From positions 1 to 35,662 of the forward strand of contig CAZEYS010000009.1 of NCBI GenBank assembly GCA_964516095.1: a DNA stretch of 35,662 bases, given 5' to 3'. Position 1 is the stretch's first letter; the number at the start of each line of letters is the position of its first letter. The notes under the pieces were generated by a model. The model saw only the letters and a list, made by a program, of their open reading frames with translations. It was not told the origin of the DNA and searched no databases. This stretch comes from Hydrogenothermus sp964516095. GTDB taxonomy: Bacteria; Aquificota; Aquificia; Aquificales; Hydrogenothermaceae. This document shows, piece after piece, positions 23,391 through 32,365 of this stretch. The position numbers were made by a program, and so were the translations under genes.

Positions 23391-24431
23391 ATGGGTAAAA
23401 AAGTTTTTATTGCAGGAGGTGGAACAGGAGGACATTTTTATCCTGCTTTGGCTGTTGCTCAGTATTTAAAAAATAAGGGCTATGATATTTTTTATTTTGG
23501 TACAGATAGAGGAATTGAAGCTCAAAAAGACTTTATAGATAACAAGTATCTTTTTAACATAGAAGGTGTTAGAGGTAAATCTCTTCTTAAAAAAGCCTCT
23601 TCAAGTTATAAATTAATGAAAACTGCACTAAAAATAAGAGATTTTATAAAAAAAGAAAAGCCTGAATTTGCAATATGTTTTGGAGGTTACACATCAATAC
23701 CTTTAGGACTTGCTTCAAAGATATCTGGTATTCCCCTTTATATCCATGAACAAAACTCAATACCTTCTTATTCGAATATTCTACTTTCAAAATTTGCAAA
23801 AAAGGTGTTTGTAACATTTGATTTCTCAAAAAGATATTTTCCAAAAGAAAAAGTTATAAGAACAGGTCTTCCAATAAGAGAAAGTCTAAAACAGCGATTA
23901 AATTTAACAAAGGAAAAGGCTCGGGAGATGCTCGGTATACCTGTAGACAAAAAAGTAGTCCTTATTTTTGGTGGAAGTCAGGGTGCAAAAAAACTTAACG
24001 CTAAGGCTATCGAGCTTGCTGAAGAAAACCCAGATACTATTTTTATAAATATACAGGGAAAAAATCCTATCCACTCAAATTTAAAAAATCTTATCACTTA
24101 TAGTTATTATGAAGATATGGGTATTTTGTATAAAGCATCGGATTTTGTGATATCACGGGCAGGTTCTGGAACTGTTAATGAACTTATGGCCTTTGGCAAA
24201 TATAGTATATTTGTACCATACCCTTATGCTGCATCAAATCATCAGTTTTATAATGTAAAATGGTTGGAAGAGAAAGGTTTATCAAAAGTTATAGAAGAAA
24301 AAGATATAAATATAATAAATAGTTTGATTAAAGACATTTTAAAAATGGATTTTGGTCTTCTTAAATCCCAGATAAAAAAGTTTGCTATTTTAGATGCAGA
24401 AAAAAGAATATATGAAGAGATTGTTTCATGA
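23391..24431 (+). CDS. murG: UDP-GlcNAc:lipid I GlcNAc transferase MurG
   Basis: Makes lipid II from lipid I at the inner face of the membrane; GT-B fold. N-terminal AGGGTGGHFYPALA is the membrane-side glycine loop. FGGYTSIPLGLASK and YIHEQNSIPS are family motifs. The C-terminal FGGSQGAKKLN and SRAGSGTVNELMAFGK bind UDP-GlcNAc, with the NHQFYN end. I prefer the ATG at 23391 (GGGG about six bases upstream) over the ATG at 23379 inside the ftsW end. About 346 residues. It overlaps murB by four bases (ATGA). Confidence 0.95.
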   Translation: MGKKVFIAGGGTGGHFYPALAVAQYLKNKGYDIFYFGTDRGIEAQKDFIDNKYLFNIEGVRGKSLLKKASSSYKLMKTALKIRDFIKKEKPEFAICFGGYTSIPLGLASKISGIPLYIHEQNSIPSYSNILLSKFAKKVFVTFDFSKRYFPKEKVIRTGLPIRESLKQRLNLTKEKAREMLGIPVDKKVVLIFGGSQGAKKLNAKAIELAEENPDTIFINIQGKNPIHSNLKNLITYSYYEDMGILYKASDFVISRAGSGTVNELMAFGKYSIFVPYPYAASNHQFYNVKWLEEKGLSKVIEEKDINIINSLIKDILKMDFGLLKSQIKKFAILDAEKRIYEEIVS

Positions 24432-25294
24432 AAATTTTAGAGGATGTTGAATTAAAGCATTTTTCTACAATAAAGATAGGTGGAAAAGCTAAAAAGGTAT
24501 ATATGCCAGAAAATTTAGATGATATAAGGTTTTTAATAGAAAAAAGTTTGAATGAAAATAAAAAATTTATTCCTATAGGAGTAGGTAGTAATACTATATT
24601 TAAAGATGGAAAGCTTGACCATATTTTTGTGTCTACAAAATTTTTAAAAAAGTTAGAATTTTCCTTTGAAAATGGCAGTTGTTTTATAGATGCACAGGCT
24701 GGTGTAAGCTTTAAACAAATACTGGCATTGGTGGAAAAATTTAATTTAAAAGGATTTGAAAATCTATCAGGTATCCCTGCATCTGTTGGTGGTGCTGTTT
24801 ATATGAACGCTGGGGCGTTTGGAAGCGAAATATTTGATATAGTTGAGGAAGTACACTGGTTAGATAAAAAAGGTCAGCTTTTTGAAGATAAAAAAGAAAA
24901 TATAGAGTATTCCTACAGAAAAACACAGTTTCAAAAAGATGTATCTTTCATATATAAAGTTAGACTAAGGCTGTCACCCAGTAAAACAGATATAAAAAGC
25001 GTAATAAAACAGCATTTATTGAAAAGAAAAAAAGCACAGCCTTTAAATTTACCAACATCTGGTTCTACGTACAAAAACCCTTCGAATGATTATGCTGGCA
25101 GGCTTTTGGAAGAGGCAGGGTATAAAGGAAAAAGAGTAAATGATATTGGTTTTTCAGAAAAACATGCGAATTTTCTGGTAAATTATGGAAATGCTGAATT
25201 TAAAGATTTAATGAAATTACTTGAAAGCGCCGAAAGAGATATAGAAAAGGAGTTTAATATAAAACTTGAGCGGGAAATAAAAATTGTTGAATAG
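24428..25294 (+). CDS. murB: UDP-N-acetylenolpyruvoylglucosamine reductase
   Basis: FAD enzyme that reduces UDP-GlcNAc-enolpyruvate to UDP-MurNAc. The FAD domain has HFSTIKIGGKAKKVYMP, PIGVGSNTIF and LSGIPASVGGAVYMNAGAFG. The substrate domain has SYRKTQF and SGSTYKNP (normally GSxFKNP; the serine proton donor is present) and RLLEEAGYKG. The 288-residue length without an extra loop fits type II MurB. In many cdw-type clusters murC sits between murG and murB; here it is absent. Confidence 0.96.
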   Translation: MKILEDVELKHFSTIKIGGKAKKVYMPENLDDIRFLIEKSLNENKKFIPIGVGSNTIFKDGKLDHIFVSTKFLKKLEFSFENGSCFIDAQAGVSFKQILALVEKFNLKGFENLSGIPASVGGAVYMNAGAFGSEIFDIVEEVHWLDKKGQLFEDKKENIEYSYRKTQFQKDVSFIYKVRLRLSPSKTDIKSVIKQHLLKRKKAQPLNLPTSGSTYKNPSNDYAGRLLEEAGYKGKRVNDIGFSEKHANFLVNYGNAEFKDLMKLLESAERDIEKEFNIKLEREIKIVE

Positions 25295-26180
25295 AAAAGA
25301 TTTTAAGATTGCACTTTTGTATGGAGGGACTTCAAAGGAAAGGGAAATTTCAATACAGTCTGGTAAAGCCATTGAAAAAGCATTAAAAGAACTTGGTTAT
25401 ATTTACGAAGTTTTTGACCCTATCTACGGATTAGAATTTATAGAAAAAATAAAAAGATACAATCCAGATTTAGCTTTTATAGCATTACATGGCAAAGGTG
25501 GTGAAGATGGACAGATACAGTCTATTTTAGATTTTTTGCAAATTAAATATACAGGAAGCAATGCCAGAACAAGTGCTATATGTATGGATAAAAAATTAAC
25601 AAAAACAATTTTACAAGCGAATAATATAAATACGCCTAAAGGCTATACCACTTATAATGTCAATTTTCCTGCAGTTGTGAAGCCTGCAGAAGAAGGGTCC
25701 TCTATTGGTGTTTTTATAGTTCACAATAAAGAAGAACTTGAAATGGCCTTAAGTAAGTTAAAGGATTACAAAAACCTGCTTATAGAAGAATACATAAAGG
25801 GTAGAGAAATTACAGTTGCTATGCTTAATGGCAAAGTTCTGCCACCTATAGAAATTAAATTTGAATCAAACTTTTACGATTTTAATACAAAGTATATCTC
25901 ATCAAATACCCAGTATATATGTCCAGCACCTCTGACAGAGAAGCTAAATAAAGAAATTAACAGAATTGCCATAAAATGTTGGGATACTTTCGAATGCAAA
26001 GGTGCTATACGAATAGATATGCTCATTCAAGATGATAATGTTTATGTTTTAGAAATAAATACAATTCCAGGAATGACATCACACAGTTTGTTACCTAAGG
26101 CAGCTGAAAAAGCTGGAATTAATTTTAATGAACTCGTAGATAAAATAATACAGGGAGCTTTATATGAAAAAGATATCTAA
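25284..26180 (+). CDS. ddl: D-alanine--D-alanine ligase
   Basis: ATP-grasp enzyme that makes the D-Ala-D-Ala dipeptide. N-terminal LYGGTSKEREISIQSG, central FPAVVKPAEEGSSIGVF and EEYIKGREITV, and C-terminal VLEINTIPGMTSHSLLPKAAEKAG, which carries the magnesium ligands (E and N). 298 residues is typical. There is no ATG: it begins at tandem TTG codons (25284 or 25287) inside the end of murB, implying translational coupling. It overlaps ftsQ by 17 bases. Confidence 0.95.
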   Translation: MLNRKDFKIALLYGGTSKEREISIQSGKAIEKALKELGYIYEVFDPIYGLEFIEKIKRYNPDLAFIALHGKGGEDGQIQSILDFLQIKYTGSNARTSAICMDKKLTKTILQANNINTPKGYTTYNVNFPAVVKPAEEGSSIGVFIVHNKEELEMALSKLKDYKNLLIEEYIKGREITVAMLNGKVLPPIEIKFESNFYDFNTKYISSNTQYICPAPLTEKLNKEINRIAIKCWDTFECKGAIRIDMLIQDDNVYVLEINTIPGMTSHSLLPKAAEKAGINFNELVDKIIQGALYEKDI

Positions 26181-26838
26181 AACTATAGTGTTTTCAGTAT
26201 GGATATTTACCTGTGCAGCTTTTGGATATTTTTTACCTAAAATACCTATTTTTAAAAATTTAGTAGAAATAAAAGTTGTAAAAGTTATAGGTTTTAATAA
26301 AGTTAAAAAGCAGGAAATAGAAAATCTTTTTTCTGGAGAAAACTGGTTCTTCCTCAATGAAAACAGAATAAAAGAAATATTATTAAAAAAGTACCACCAG
26401 ATTAAGGATGTCAGGATAAAAAGGCCTTTTTTAGGAGGGGTGTATTTATACATTATTCCACGAAAACCTGTAGCCTTAGTTTACTATCATGGACAAAAGT
26501 ATCTTACTGATAAAGATGGTTTCTTTTTCAAAGATAATGTTAAAAGTAAACTGCCTAAAATATACATCTATGATAAAATTGATAATAGGCAGGATAATCT
26601 AATTGCAGATATACTTAAAACAAAAAATAAGCTGAATTCATATGTGAAAGTAAAAAAGGTTATTATAAAGAAAAAATTAGTGTCCTTTTTTTCAAGAGAT
26701 GGTAGAATAATAATTTTCAGCACAGAAAATTTAAAAAAACAGTTAAAAAAATTAGATAAATTTGCTGAAAAAGTGGATATTTCACATTATAAATATTTGA
26801 ACTTTACCTTTGACTCAATGGTTGTAGCGAGGAGATAA
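26164..26838 (+). CDS. ftsQ: Cell division protein FtsQ
   Basis: Bitopic divisome protein, 224 residues. Short cytoplasmic end, membrane helix at about 7-26 (IVFSVWIFTCAAFGYFLPKI), then a POTRA domain (VEIKVVKVIGFNKVKKQEIENLF to RPFLGGVYLYIIPRKPVALV), then the FtsQ-type beta domain ending LNFTFDSMVVAR, which matches the family C-terminus. Assignment is helped by the position before ftsA and ftsZ. GGAG lies six bases before the ATG. It is shorter than E. coli FtsQ but usual for compact genomes. Confidence 0.9.
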   Translation: MKKISKTIVFSVWIFTCAAFGYFLPKIPIFKNLVEIKVVKVIGFNKVKKQEIENLFSGENWFFLNENRIKEILLKKYHQIKDVRIKRPFLGGVYLYIIPRKPVALVYYHGQKYLTDKDGFFFKDNVKSKLPKIYIYDKIDNRQDNLIADILKTKNKLNSYVKVKKVIIKKKLVSFFSRDGRIIIFSTENLKKQLKKLDKFAEKVDISHYKYLNFTFDSMVVARR

Positions 26839-26840
26839 GA

Positions 26841-28097
26841 ATGAAAAAAAGTAGTATGATAGTAGCTTTAGACCTTGGAACCACCAAAACCACTGTTTTA
26901 GTTGGAGATATAGACGAAGCAGGTGAGCTCAATATAATAGGTTTTGGGGAAGCAGAAACCCAAGGGGTGGAAAAAGGTATAATAGTTAAACCTGGTGATG
27001 TAATACCAGTAATAAGAAAAGCTGTAGCCGAAGCTCAAACGTCATCTGGTGTAAGTATTAGTAGTGTTATTGCTAATATTTCAAATATACATGTTGAATG
27101 TCAAAATGTATCAGACTTTTTAACCTTTGGAACAAATCAGAAAGAAATAGATGATGCAGATATAGCACTGCTTCAGCAAAAAATAGAAGAAAAAATAAAT
27201 AAAGACCAATATGAGGTTTTACATATTATCCCGAAAAAGTTTATTCTCGATGATATAGATGAAGTGATAGATCCTAAAGGATTAATAGCTTCCAAACTTA
27301 GAGGAGTATTCCATGTAGTCCTTGTAAAGAAAAACATACTTATAAATTTAAATAGAGTTATCGAAGCTTCTGGACTGAAAGTAATTGATTATGTGTATAA
27401 CCCAATTGCATCTTCATTTTCAACCTTATACCCTGAAGAAAAAGATATGGGTATACTTCTCATAGATATTGGAGGAGGAACAACAGATATAGCTGTACTG
27501 AAGGATGGGACTTTTGAGTTTACAAAAACTATACCATTTGGTGGTAAAAACGTAACTTCAGATATATCACGTAGGTTTAAAATACCGTTCCAAACGGCAG
27601 AGGAACTAAAAAAACAGTATGGTATGGCTCTTAAAGAAGCTTTAAGAAGAGATGAGATTATAGAAATAGAGCCTTTTGGTTCAAATAGCATACTGCAAAT
27701 AAGCCTTGCAGAGCTTGTTGAAACAATCCATTATAGATTAGAAGAGATTTTAGAAATGGTAAGAGATGAGGTTTCAAACGCTGGTTATTTGGATAAGATA
27801 AATGGAGGAATTGTTTTAACAGGAGGAGTGGCAAATACACCATATATAAAAGAGTTAGCCCAATTTGTTTTTCCTTCTTATGCTGACCGATATATAGATG
27901 TGCGGATAGGTAAACCAAAAGATTATATAGGATTTGCCGATAGAATAGACAAACCTGACTATGCAACAAGTATAGGTATGATGATTTTCAAAAGAGATTC
28001 AGTAATTTCAAGCAAATCGTCTTTTACAGCAAATAAAGAAAATGATATATTAAATATATTTAAAAATATAATTGGGAAAATAAAGGAACTATTTTGA
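26841..28097 (+). CDS. ftsA: Cell division protein FtsA
   Basis: Actin-like ATPase that anchors FtsZ to the membrane. N-terminal ALDLGTTKTTVLVGDID and LLIDIGGGTTDIAVLKDG are phosphate loops, and GGIVLTGGVANTPYIKELA is the adenosine motif. Subdomain 1C lies at about 85-165. The C-terminus ILNIFKNIIGKIKELF is the expected amphipathic membrane-targeting helix. 418 residues is normal. GAGG precedes the ATG; three-base gap after ftsQ. Confidence 0.97.
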   Translation: MKKSSMIVALDLGTTKTTVLVGDIDEAGELNIIGFGEAETQGVEKGIIVKPGDVIPVIRKAVAEAQTSSGVSISSVIANISNIHVECQNVSDFLTFGTNQKEIDDADIALLQQKIEEKINKDQYEVLHIIPKKFILDDIDEVIDPKGLIASKLRGVFHVVLVKKNILINLNRVIEASGLKVIDYVYNPIASSFSTLYPEEKDMGILLIDIGGGTTDIAVLKDGTFEFTKTIPFGGKNVTSDISRRFKIPFQTAEELKKQYGMALKEALRRDEIIEIEPFGSNSILQISLAELVETIHYRLEEILEMVRDEVSNAGYLDKINGGIVLTGGVANTPYIKELAQFVFPSYADRYIDVRIGKPKDYIGFADRIDKPDYATSIGMMIFKRDSVISSKSSFTANKENDILNIFKNIIGKIKELF

Positions 28098-28107
28098 GGT
28101 TATAAAA

Positions 28108-29232
28108 ATGGAAAATTTTAACACTGAGGCGAAAAATCCATCTAAAATAAAGGTTTTTGGTGTTGGAGGTGGAGGCAGTAACGCAGTTGCAAGAATGTAT
28201 GAAGAAGGTTTGCAGGATGTTGAATTGTATATAGTTAATACAGATTTACAACACTTAAACTCTTTACCTGTTCCAAATAAAATTCACATTGGAGAAAGTG
28301 CTACAAGAGGACTTGGTGCAGGCTCCAAACCTGAAATAGGAGAAGAAGCAGCAAAAGAAAGCTTAGAAGCAATTAAAGAAGCACTACAGGGTGCTGATAT
28401 GGTTTTTATTGCAGCTGGTTTAGGTGGAGGGACAGGAACAGGAGCAGCTCCAGTAATAGCACAGGCTGCTAAGGAAATGGGTATATTAACTGTCGCTGTT
28501 GTTACAAAACCATTTGCTTTTGAGGGACCTGCACGGGCTAAAATAGCCGAAGAAGGATTGAAAAAGATAAGTGAAGTAGTTGATACATATATAGTAATAA
28601 ATAACCAAAAACTTACAAATATTGCAGGAAAAAGATTTACATTTGCAGAAGCGTTTAAACTTGTAGATAGTATTCTTTATAAGGCTGTTAGAGGTATAAC
28701 AGATTTAATCCTTGTTCCTGGACTTGTTAATGTAGACTTTGCTGATGTAAAAACGATAATGGAAAATGGAGGAAAAGCTTTAATAGGTGTTGGAAGTGGA
28801 AAAGGTGAAAGTAAAATAGAAGAAGCGGTTGTTGCAGCTACAACTTCTCCTCTTTTAGAAGGAACGTCTATTAAAGGTTCGAGAAGATTGCTGGTAAATG
28901 TTGAAGTTAGCCCAGATTTATCTTATTCAGAAGTTGAGGAAGCAATTGCACAAATAAAAGATTTAGCACATGAAAACGCCCATATAATATTTGGTGCAGC
29001 TTTGGATATGAATGCGGAAGATGAGCTTAGATTGACAGTAGTAGCTACTGATTTTGAAGATGAGGAAAAAGGAAAAATATCAAACTTCCAGAAAAAAGAA
29101 AAAAGATTTATTAGAGAAACAGAGGAAGAAAGTCAGATAAATGTACAGAAACCTATTATTAATGAAACCATTTATAATGAACTTGATGAGATACCAGCAT
29201 ATTTACGGAAGAAAAAAGGTAATAATAGTTGA
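28108..29232 (+). CDS. ftsZ: Cell division protein FtsZ
   Basis: Tubulin-like GTPase forming the division ring. The G-box GLGGGTGTGAAPVIA lies near 104-118. The T7 synergy-loop region is VNVDFADVKTIMENGGKALIG. The N-terminal nucleotide part has KVFGVGGGGSNAVARM. The variable linker is short, and the C-terminal peptide DEIPAYLRKKKG is the FtsA-binding tail. GAGG lies about eight bases before the ATG. 374 residues. Its stop overlaps the pgsA TTG start. Confidence 0.98.
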   Translation: MENFNTEAKNPSKIKVFGVGGGGSNAVARMYEEGLQDVELYIVNTDLQHLNSLPVPNKIHIGESATRGLGAGSKPEIGEEAAKESLEAIKEALQGADMVFIAAGLGGGTGTGAAPVIAQAAKEMGILTVAVVTKPFAFEGPARAKIAEEGLKKISEVVDTYIVINNQKLTNIAGKRFTFAEAFKLVDSILYKAVRGITDLILVPGLVNVDFADVKTIMENGGKALIGVGSGKGESKIEEAVVAATTSPLLEGTSIKGSRRLLVNVEVSPDLSYSEVEEAIAQIKDLAHENAHIIFGAALDMNAEDELRLTVVATDFEDEEKGKISNFQKKEKRFIRETEEESQINVQKPIINETIYNELDEIPAYLRKKKGNNS

Positions 29233-29744
29233 AAATTAGCTGGGCAGATATTTTAACTCTCTCCAGACTATTTATCACACCATTGCTAATTTTTACTATA
29301 CTAAATGATTATAAATACTTGTCTGCCTTTTTAGTTGTTTTTACGCTGATTACCGATTGGTTAGATGGCATTTTGGCAAGAAAACTAAATGCTGTTACCA
29401 ATTACGGTAAACTTTTAGACCCAGCTATTGATAAAATATTCACAATTTCAGTCCTGACTGCCTTTGTAGAGAAACATTTCATTTCTTCTTTCATTGTATT
29501 TTTAATTGTTACTCGTGAAATCTTAATCACATGGCTAAGAACTGTTATGGTTAATAAAGGAAAGGTAGTTTCTGCTTCTAATCTTGGAAAACTAAAAACA
29601 ACATTACAGTTTATTGCAATACTTTTATTGTCTTTAAGTATGAAATTTGAAGGTAATATTTTTATATGGCTATCAATTATAGTAGCTTATATTTCAGCTT
29701 TTGAGTATTTTAAATTGTTCTTTAGGGAAAAAGTATGGACGTAA
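29229..29744 (+). CDS. pgsA: CDP-diacylglycerol--glycerol-3-phosphate 3-phosphatidyltransferase
   Basis: Makes phosphatidylglycerophosphate, leading to phosphatidylglycerol. 171 residues with about five membrane helices. The CDP-alcohol transferase signature is complete and PgsA-like: TDWLDGILARKLNAVTNYGK followed by LLDPAIDKI. LTLSRLFITPLLIF at the N-terminus is also typical. The start is TTG at 29229, overlapping the ftsZ stop (TTGA), so it is translationally coupled to the division cluster. It is the second such enzyme in the window, the other being at 11178. Confidence 0.92.
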   Translation: MKISWADILTLSRLFITPLLIFTILNDYKYLSAFLVVFTLITDWLDGILARKLNAVTNYGKLLDPAIDKIFTISVLTAFVEKHFISSFIVFLIVTREILITWLRTVMVNKGKVVSASNLGKLKTTLQFIAILLLSLSMKFEGNIFIWLSIIVAYISAFEYFKLFFREKVWT

Positions 29745-30319
29745 AATTCGTAGTTTTTGTTATTATTACTTATTTAATAGCTTCTATTCCTTTTGGATAT
29801 ATTGTTGGAAAAATTTTTGGTAAAGATATTACAAAAGAAGGTAGTGGAAATATTGGAGCTACCAATGTAACAAGGACCATTGGGAAAAAAGCTGGAGCTT
29901 TAGTTTTAATATTAGACTTTTTAAAAGGTTTTTTACCTGTTTACATAGCTCAAAGCATATTTTGGGATACTTTACAAATAAGTATAATAGCTATCACGGC
30001 AGTAATAGGTCATTGTTTTTCTATTTTTATGAAATTTAGAGGTGGAAAAGGTGTTGCTACAGGATTTGGTGTTCTTACTGCACTTTCAGCTAAAGTTGCG
30101 TTTATAGTGTTTATGGTGTGGCTTGGAACATTTCTTGTATCTGGATATGTATCGCTTGCATCTATTATATCAGCATCTTTATCCTGGATTATCTTTTTCT
30201 ACATAGAGAAGGATTTTTATCTTACTACAGCAGTATTTTTATCTTCTTTAATTATATTCTTGAAACATTCTTCTAACATTGAAAGACTTATTGAAGGAAA
30301 AGAAAGTAGATTTTTATAG
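29735..30319 (+). CDS. plsY: Acyl-phosphate:glycerol-3-phosphate acyltransferase PlsY
   Basis: Membrane enzyme that makes lysophosphatidic acid from acyl phosphate. 194 residues with about five membrane helices. The three family motifs are visible: YIVGKIFGKDITKEGSGNIGA (motif 1, substrate loops), GHCFSIFMKFRGGKGVATGFG (motif 2, phosphate binding) and FLKHSSNIERLIEGKE (motif 3). The ATG overlaps the pgsA end by ten bases. It is the last gene of the plus-strand cluster, and a GC-rich RNA-like element follows. Confidence 0.95.
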   Translation: MDVKFVVFVIITYLIASIPFGYIVGKIFGKDITKEGSGNIGATNVTRTIGKKAGALVLILDFLKGFLPVYIAQSIFWDTLQISIIAITAVIGHCFSIFMKFRGGKGVATGFGVLTALSAKVAFIVFMVWLGTFLVSGYVSLASIISASLSWIIFFYIEKDFYLTTAVFLSSLIIFLKHSSNIERLIEGKESRFL

Positions 30320-30320
30320 A
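30291..30320 (+). promoter_or_regulatory. Possible promoter inside the end of plsY for the downstream RNA element
   Basis: TTGAAG (30291-30296), an 18-base spacer and TATAGA (30315-30320). Initiation would fall at about 30327, just before the first predicted stem at 30332. Consensus match only. Confidence 0.35.
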
Positions 30321-30327
30321 AAATTTT

Positions 30328-30436
30328 TGTTTTGCAGGCACCACCTGTCAGGGAGAAGGTGAGCCTGCAAGGCGGGCAATATTTGATAAAGGCAAAGTAG
30401 CCTCCCTTAAAAGCCACCGATCTCAGTCAAGGATAG
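30328..30436 (+). ncRNA. Candidate structured RNA (unassigned), convergent gap plsY/acs
   Basis: GC content of 30332-30436 is about 52 percent by hand count, in a window of roughly one-third GC; among features here only the tRNA is comparable. Stem 1: TTGCAGGC (30332-30339) with GCCTGCAA (30363-30370), continuing as CACCT/AGGTG (30342-30346 and 30357-30361). Its loop contains AGGGA (30350-30354), which can pair with TCCCT (30403-30407) as a pseudoknot. GG-GGC (30371-30377) can pair with GCC-CC (30413-30418), enclosing hairpin GGC-AAAGTA-GCC (30391-30402). The strand is uncertain, since stems exist on both strands; plus is favoured by the promoter. No known family was recognised. It could also be a 3' UTR element or degraded sequence. 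Confidence 0.45.
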
Positions 30437-30445
30437 CTTAAACTT

Positions 30446-32347
30446 TTAGTCTTCTAAAGTTGATACATCTCCAAGTGGCATGCCAAGTTCTTTCGCTCTT
30501 AAAACTCTTCTCATTATTTTTCCACTTCTTGTTTTAGGTAATTTTTCGACAAATTCTATTTCATCAGGGACAGCCAAAGCACCAAGCTCATGTCTAACAT
30601 GCATTTTTAAATCTTTAACAAGAGTTTCAGATGGACTGTAGTTTTGTTTTAAGATTACAAAAGCTTTTATAGATTCTCCTTTTACTTCATGTGGTTTTCC
30701 TATTACTGCAGCTTCAGCAACAGCAGGATGAGAAACAAGGGCACTTTCAACTTCTGCGGTCCCTATTCTATGGCCAGATACATTTATAACATCGTCAGCC
30801 CTTCCAAGTATCATAATATATCCATCTTCATCTTTTGTAGCCATATCTCCTGCAAAATAGTAGTTTCCTATTTCAGTCCAGTATTTTTTAAATCTATCTG
30901 GTTCTCCCCAACATGTTCTTAGAGCAGAAGGCCAGGGTTTTTTAATAACTAAATATCCTACTGTATTTGGCTCTACTGGTTTACCTTCCTTATTCACAAC
31001 ATCAGCTTCTATTCCCCAGAATGGTTTTCCTGCTTTACCGGGCTTTTGTGGATATGAAGGAACTGTTGTTATCATATGACCACCTGTTTCTGTTTGCCAC
31101 CAAGTATCTACAATTGAACACTGACCTTTTCCTATAACCTCATAGTACCATATCCACGCTTCTGGATTTATAGGCTCTCCAACTGAACCTAATATCCTTA
31201 AGGATGATAAATCATACTTGTTTGGCCATTCTTCACCATATTTCATGAACAGTCTAATGGCTGTTGGAGCAGTATAGAAAATATTTACCCTATATTTTTC
31301 AACTATAGACCACCATCTTCCCGGATCTGGGTAATCAGGAGCTCCTTCGTATATAACAGATGTAGCTCCGACTGATAAAGGTCCATATACCATATAGCTA
31401 TGTCCAGTAATCCAACCAGGATCAGCTGTACACCAGTATATATCATCTTCGTGTAAATCAAACACATACTTAGTTGTTACATGTGTATATAGGTTATATC
31501 CTCCTGTTGTGTGTAGAACTCCTTTAGGTTTTCCTGTTGAACCAGATGTGTATAGAATAAAAAGAGGGTCTTCTGCATCCATTATTTCTGGCTCACAATG
31601 AGGAGATTGTTTTTTTATAAGCTCATAAAAATCTACTTCTTTTTCCTCAAGTTCAAAATCGTCATTTTCTCGTTGAAGAACAACAATATTCTCAACAAAA
31701 TCAAGACCATCCACTGCCTCATCTACTACAGATTTTAAATCAATCTTTTTCCCTCTTCTTTTTGTCCATGTTGATGTTACTACAACTTTAGCTTTGGCAT
31801 CGTCTATTCTCATTTTTAGTGCATTGGAACTGAAACCTGCATAAACCACAGAATGTATTGCTCCAATTCTTGCACAAGCAAGCATTGTTGCAAGTTGCTC
31901 TATTACCAATGGCATGTAAATAACAACTCTATCACCTTTTTTTACTCCAAGGGATTTGAGACCGTTAGCTATCTTGTTTACAAGCTCAAGAAGTTCTCCA
32001 TATGTTATTTTTACTTCTTTTTCGTCTTCATTTGTATAGATATACGCAATCTTATTTCTTCTACCGTTTTTTACGTGTCTGTCTAAACAGTTATATGTTA
32101 TGTTTAGTTTTCCTCCAATGAACCATTTGTACTCTGGAAAATTCCATTCGAAAACTTTATCCCATTTTTTGAACCAGTGAAGCTCTTTTTCTGCCATTTT
32201 TTCCCAGAAATCTTCAGGATTTTGTATTGATTGGTTGTACAATTCATCAAATTCTTCTGCTGTTATATAGGCTTTTTCTAAAACCCTTTTTGGTGGATTG
32301 TATATTTTATTTATTTTAAGTAGTACTTGGTCTTTCTTATCAGACAT
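30446..32347 (-). CDS. acs: Acetyl-CoA synthetase (AMP-forming)
   Basis: Activates acetate to acetyl-CoA through acetyl-AMP. 633 residues, typical Acs. N-terminal WEKMAEKELHWFKKWDKVFE is the ACAS_N region. The adenylate-binding loop is YTSGSTGKPKGVLHTTGGY, and VDTWWQTETGGHM and GRADDVINVSGHRIGTAEVE are core motifs. The C-terminal KTRSGKIMRRVLRAKE carries the conserved catalytic (acetylatable) lysine. AGGAGGT precedes the ATG. It is followed by the RNA-like element and convergent with plsY. In an autotroph it would recover acetate. Confidence 0.97.
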   Translation of the reverse strand: MSDKKDQVLLKINKIYNPPKRVLEKAYITAEEFDELYNQSIQNPEDFWEKMAEKELHWFKKWDKVFEWNFPEYKWFIGGKLNITYNCLDRHVKNGRRNKIAYIYTNEDEKEVKITYGELLELVNKIANGLKSLGVKKGDRVVIYMPLVIEQLATMLACARIGAIHSVVYAGFSSNALKMRIDDAKAKVVVTSTWTKRRGKKIDLKSVVDEAVDGLDFVENIVVLQRENDDFELEEKEVDFYELIKKQSPHCEPEIMDAEDPLFILYTSGSTGKPKGVLHTTGGYNLYTHVTTKYVFDLHEDDIYWCTADPGWITGHSYMVYGPLSVGATSVIYEGAPDYPDPGRWWSIVEKYRVNIFYTAPTAIRLFMKYGEEWPNKYDLSSLRILGSVGEPINPEAWIWYYEVIGKGQCSIVDTWWQTETGGHMITTVPSYPQKPGKAGKPFWGIEADVVNKEGKPVEPNTVGYLVIKKPWPSALRTCWGEPDRFKKYWTEIGNYYFAGDMATKDEDGYIMILGRADDVINVSGHRIGTAEVESALVSHPAVAEAAVIGKPHEVKGESIKAFVILKQNYSPSETLVKDLKMHVRHELGALAVPDEIEFVEKLPKTRSGKIMRRVLRAKELGMPLGDVSTLED

Positions 32348-32365
32348 AATCCTTACCTCCTGATG

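Noticed and set aside
30217..30417. Minus-strand open frame of 66 codons across the plsY end and the RNA-like element
   Set aside because: It lies antisense to plsY motif 3, has no ribosome-binding site and shows no recognisable domain; the GC-rich part is better explained by RNA structure.
30328..30436. c-di-GMP-I (GEMM) riboswitch or signal recognition particle RNA
   Set aside because: GGCAAA, AAAGCCACC and AAGGATAGC recall GEMM pieces, and GTCAGG recalls SRP RNA, but the GEMM tetraloop hairpin and closing 3' strand, and the SRP GGAA tip with AGCAGCC, are missing. No gene lies directly downstream in the same direction.
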